A stretch of DNA of 6,023 nt, from the NCBI GenBank assembly GCA_021772235.1, contig JAJFMI010000182.1, positions 1 to 6,023 of the forward strand. Reading direction: 5' to 3'. The notes under the pieces are model-generated. The model saw nothing but the letters and a program-made list of their open reading frames with translations, did no database searches and was not told the DNA's origin. Origin of the DNA: Chlamydiota bacterium. Its GTDB lineage: Bacteria; Chlamydiota; Chlamydiia; Chlamydiales; JAJFMI01. Made by a program: the position numbers and the translations under genes. Shown here one piece after another: positions 5,102 through 6,023 of the stretch (positions are counted from its first letter, which is position 1; the number at the start of each line of letters is the position of its first letter).

Positions 5102-6023
5102 TCTGATCGATTACTTTATTTGTTACTCTTGATTCGATTCCAAATTGAGCTTTTTCTTTATCGACAAACTTTTGAGCAAACTTGAATTGGGCACGAGTTT
5201 CAAGCCAAGCACGCATATTCTTCTGTTCAGCGAGTCGGAAAGAATTTTTGTGTAAGTCGCTTATCTCTAAATCCCAATATTTAAGGCGATCGGCACAACT
5301 TTTTTTCTCATCAAGTTTTTTCATTTTTTTCTCGTAAATTGTGCGAGCTTCATTGTAATCTTGAAGAAGTTTCGGGTCATGGGAATGCGATTGTGTAAGT
5401 GATGTTCCAATGTTGATTTTATTAAGCTCTAAAGTTCTAAGTTCTTCTTCATCATCTTTAAATGGAGCTGTTGTGATTTTTCTTGCAGCTTCTTTTAGTA
5501 GGTTTATTGCGGCATCGATCGGGGAAGTTTTAGAATTGTATTCACTTGCTTTTTCCATGATGTAGGAGATGGTGCCTTCATCAAATAGTAGATCTGGGTA
5601 ACTCTGTTTAATAAAAAAGATTAGCGCACTTTTAAGTTCGGTTCTATCCATTGCAGGTACGCGAATAATATGGAAACGTCTGGCAAAAGCAACTGTTTGG
5701 TTTGGCGCAATGATCTTCTCATATTCTTCTGTTGTCGTTGCTCCGATGATATAGGGGAAATCGTTGGCAAAAGTGAGCATTTTTTGGGGAGCATTTGCGC
5801 TTTCAAATTTGAGGGTATTGGATTCCGGTTGTGCAAATAGCTGGTGGAATTCATCAATGAAAAGCACAAGTTGCTCAGAATAAGCTCCAAAAAAAGACTC
5901 AATCTGTGCGAAGAGATCTCCGTGTCTAATAGAGCTGTTAAGATCACTGGCTTTGCAGCTGAAAATTTGACAGTTATGTAATGTCTCATTCTGCGATTGA
6001 GCAAGCAGACGCCAAATAAGAGA
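5022..6023 (-). CDS. ClpB/ClpC NBD1-like AAA+ ATPase lacking a second ATPase domain (5' end beyond window)
   Basis: 333 residues are visible and the frame is open to the edge, so the N-terminus and Walker A are outside. The visible part matches the first nucleotide-binding domain of Clp disaggregases in order: Walker B VLFIDEFHQLF (53-63), sensor-1 region IGATTTEEYEKII (93-105), arginine finger ARRF (114-117), and SPIDAAINLLKEAARK (167-182), equivalent to ClpB LPDKAIDLIDEAA. A charged, Lys/Glu-rich helical region (about 190-295) resembles a shortened middle domain. RVTNKVIDQIIA (299-310) resembles the VTEEDIAEVV linker that normally leads into NBD2, but the protein then stops. The pore-loop motif KYRGEFEER reads roughly IRHGDLFAQ, without the aromatic residue. 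The last 25 residues are read antisense to the 3' end of the NifU-like gene (80-nt convergent overlap). It could be a specialised single-ring ATPase or a truncated ClpB paralogue. The role is unknown. Confidence 0.82.
   Translation of the reverse strand, partial: SLIWRLLAQSQNETLHNCQIFSCKASDLNSSIRHGDLFAQIESFFGAYSEQLVLFIDEFHQLFAQPESNTLKFESANAPQKMLTFANDFPYIIGATTTEEYEKIIAPNQTVAFARRFHIIRVPAMDRTELKSALIFFIKQSYPDLLFDEGTISYIMEKASEYNSKTSPIDAAINLLKEAARKITTAPFKDDEEELRTLELNKINIGTSLTQSHSHDPKLLQDYNEARTIYEKKMKKLDEKKSCADRLKYWDLEISDLHKNSFRLAEQKNMRAWLETRAQFKFAQKFVDKEKAQFGIESRVTNKVIDQIIASCQASQLAPDESSPAKSPESQIA

Noticed and set aside
5102..5160. Search for a terminator just after the NifU-like gene
   Set aside because: No GC-rich stem followed by a T-run was found; the region is also coding on the other strand.
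5621..6004. 127-codon minus-strand frame overlapping the AAA+ gene
   Set aside because: It is in a different phase from the frame carrying Walker B and the upstream NBD1 sequence, which stays open to the window edge; there is no need to invoke a frameshift.

Overview
The window looks like a piece of a Chlamydiae-lineage chromosome, probably an environmental (Parachlamydia/Waddlia/Simkania-like) member. The evidence is gene content and order. A NifU-like gene, a NifS-like gene, phosphoglycerate mutase and an RsuA/RluB-type pseudouridine synthase sit together, as I recall from the CT720-CT723 block of Chlamydia trachomatis. A PiT phosphate permease beside a DUF47/TIGR00153 gene recalls CT691-CT692. 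The phosphoglycerate mutase also has the short form (about 226 aa) I associate with chlamydiae. This assignment rests on memory of gene order and has not been searched.

Layout: a leftward block reads pseudouridine synthase -> DUF47 (PhoU-like) -> pit, and pit runs off the left edge. A 57-nt divergent gap separates it from a rightward block gpmA -> NifS-like -> NifU-like, whose genes overlap by 4 and 7 nt and so look like one translationally coupled operon. A leftward AAA+ (ClpB/ClpC NBD1-like) gene enters from the right edge. Its 3' end overlaps the 3' end of the NifU-like gene by 80 nt on the opposite strand. No tRNA, rRNA, CRISPR array or insertion sequence was seen, and no stretch over 300 nt lacks a gene.

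The most interesting part is the right half, where three neighbouring products look like derived or inactive versions of well-known machines. The NifS-like protein has Ala where the PLP-binding Lys should be, has lost most other PLP contacts and lacks the catalytic-Cys loop. The NifU-like protein has an IscU-like N-terminal domain without its three cluster-ligand cysteines but keeps an intact C-terminal Nfu CxxC. The AAA+ protein ends where a second ATPase domain would begin, and its last 25 residues are encoded antisense to the NifU-like gene. All reading frames are clean, which points to repurposed proteins (an Nfu carrier with a non-catalytic NifS-fold partner) more than to decaying pseudogenes, although the AAA+ gene may be a truncated relic.

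The left half is more ordinary: phosphate uptake with its usual PhoU-like partner, plus an rRNA-modifying enzyme. In the divergent gap, -10-like boxes on both strands lie so close to the start codons that both messages could be leaderless.
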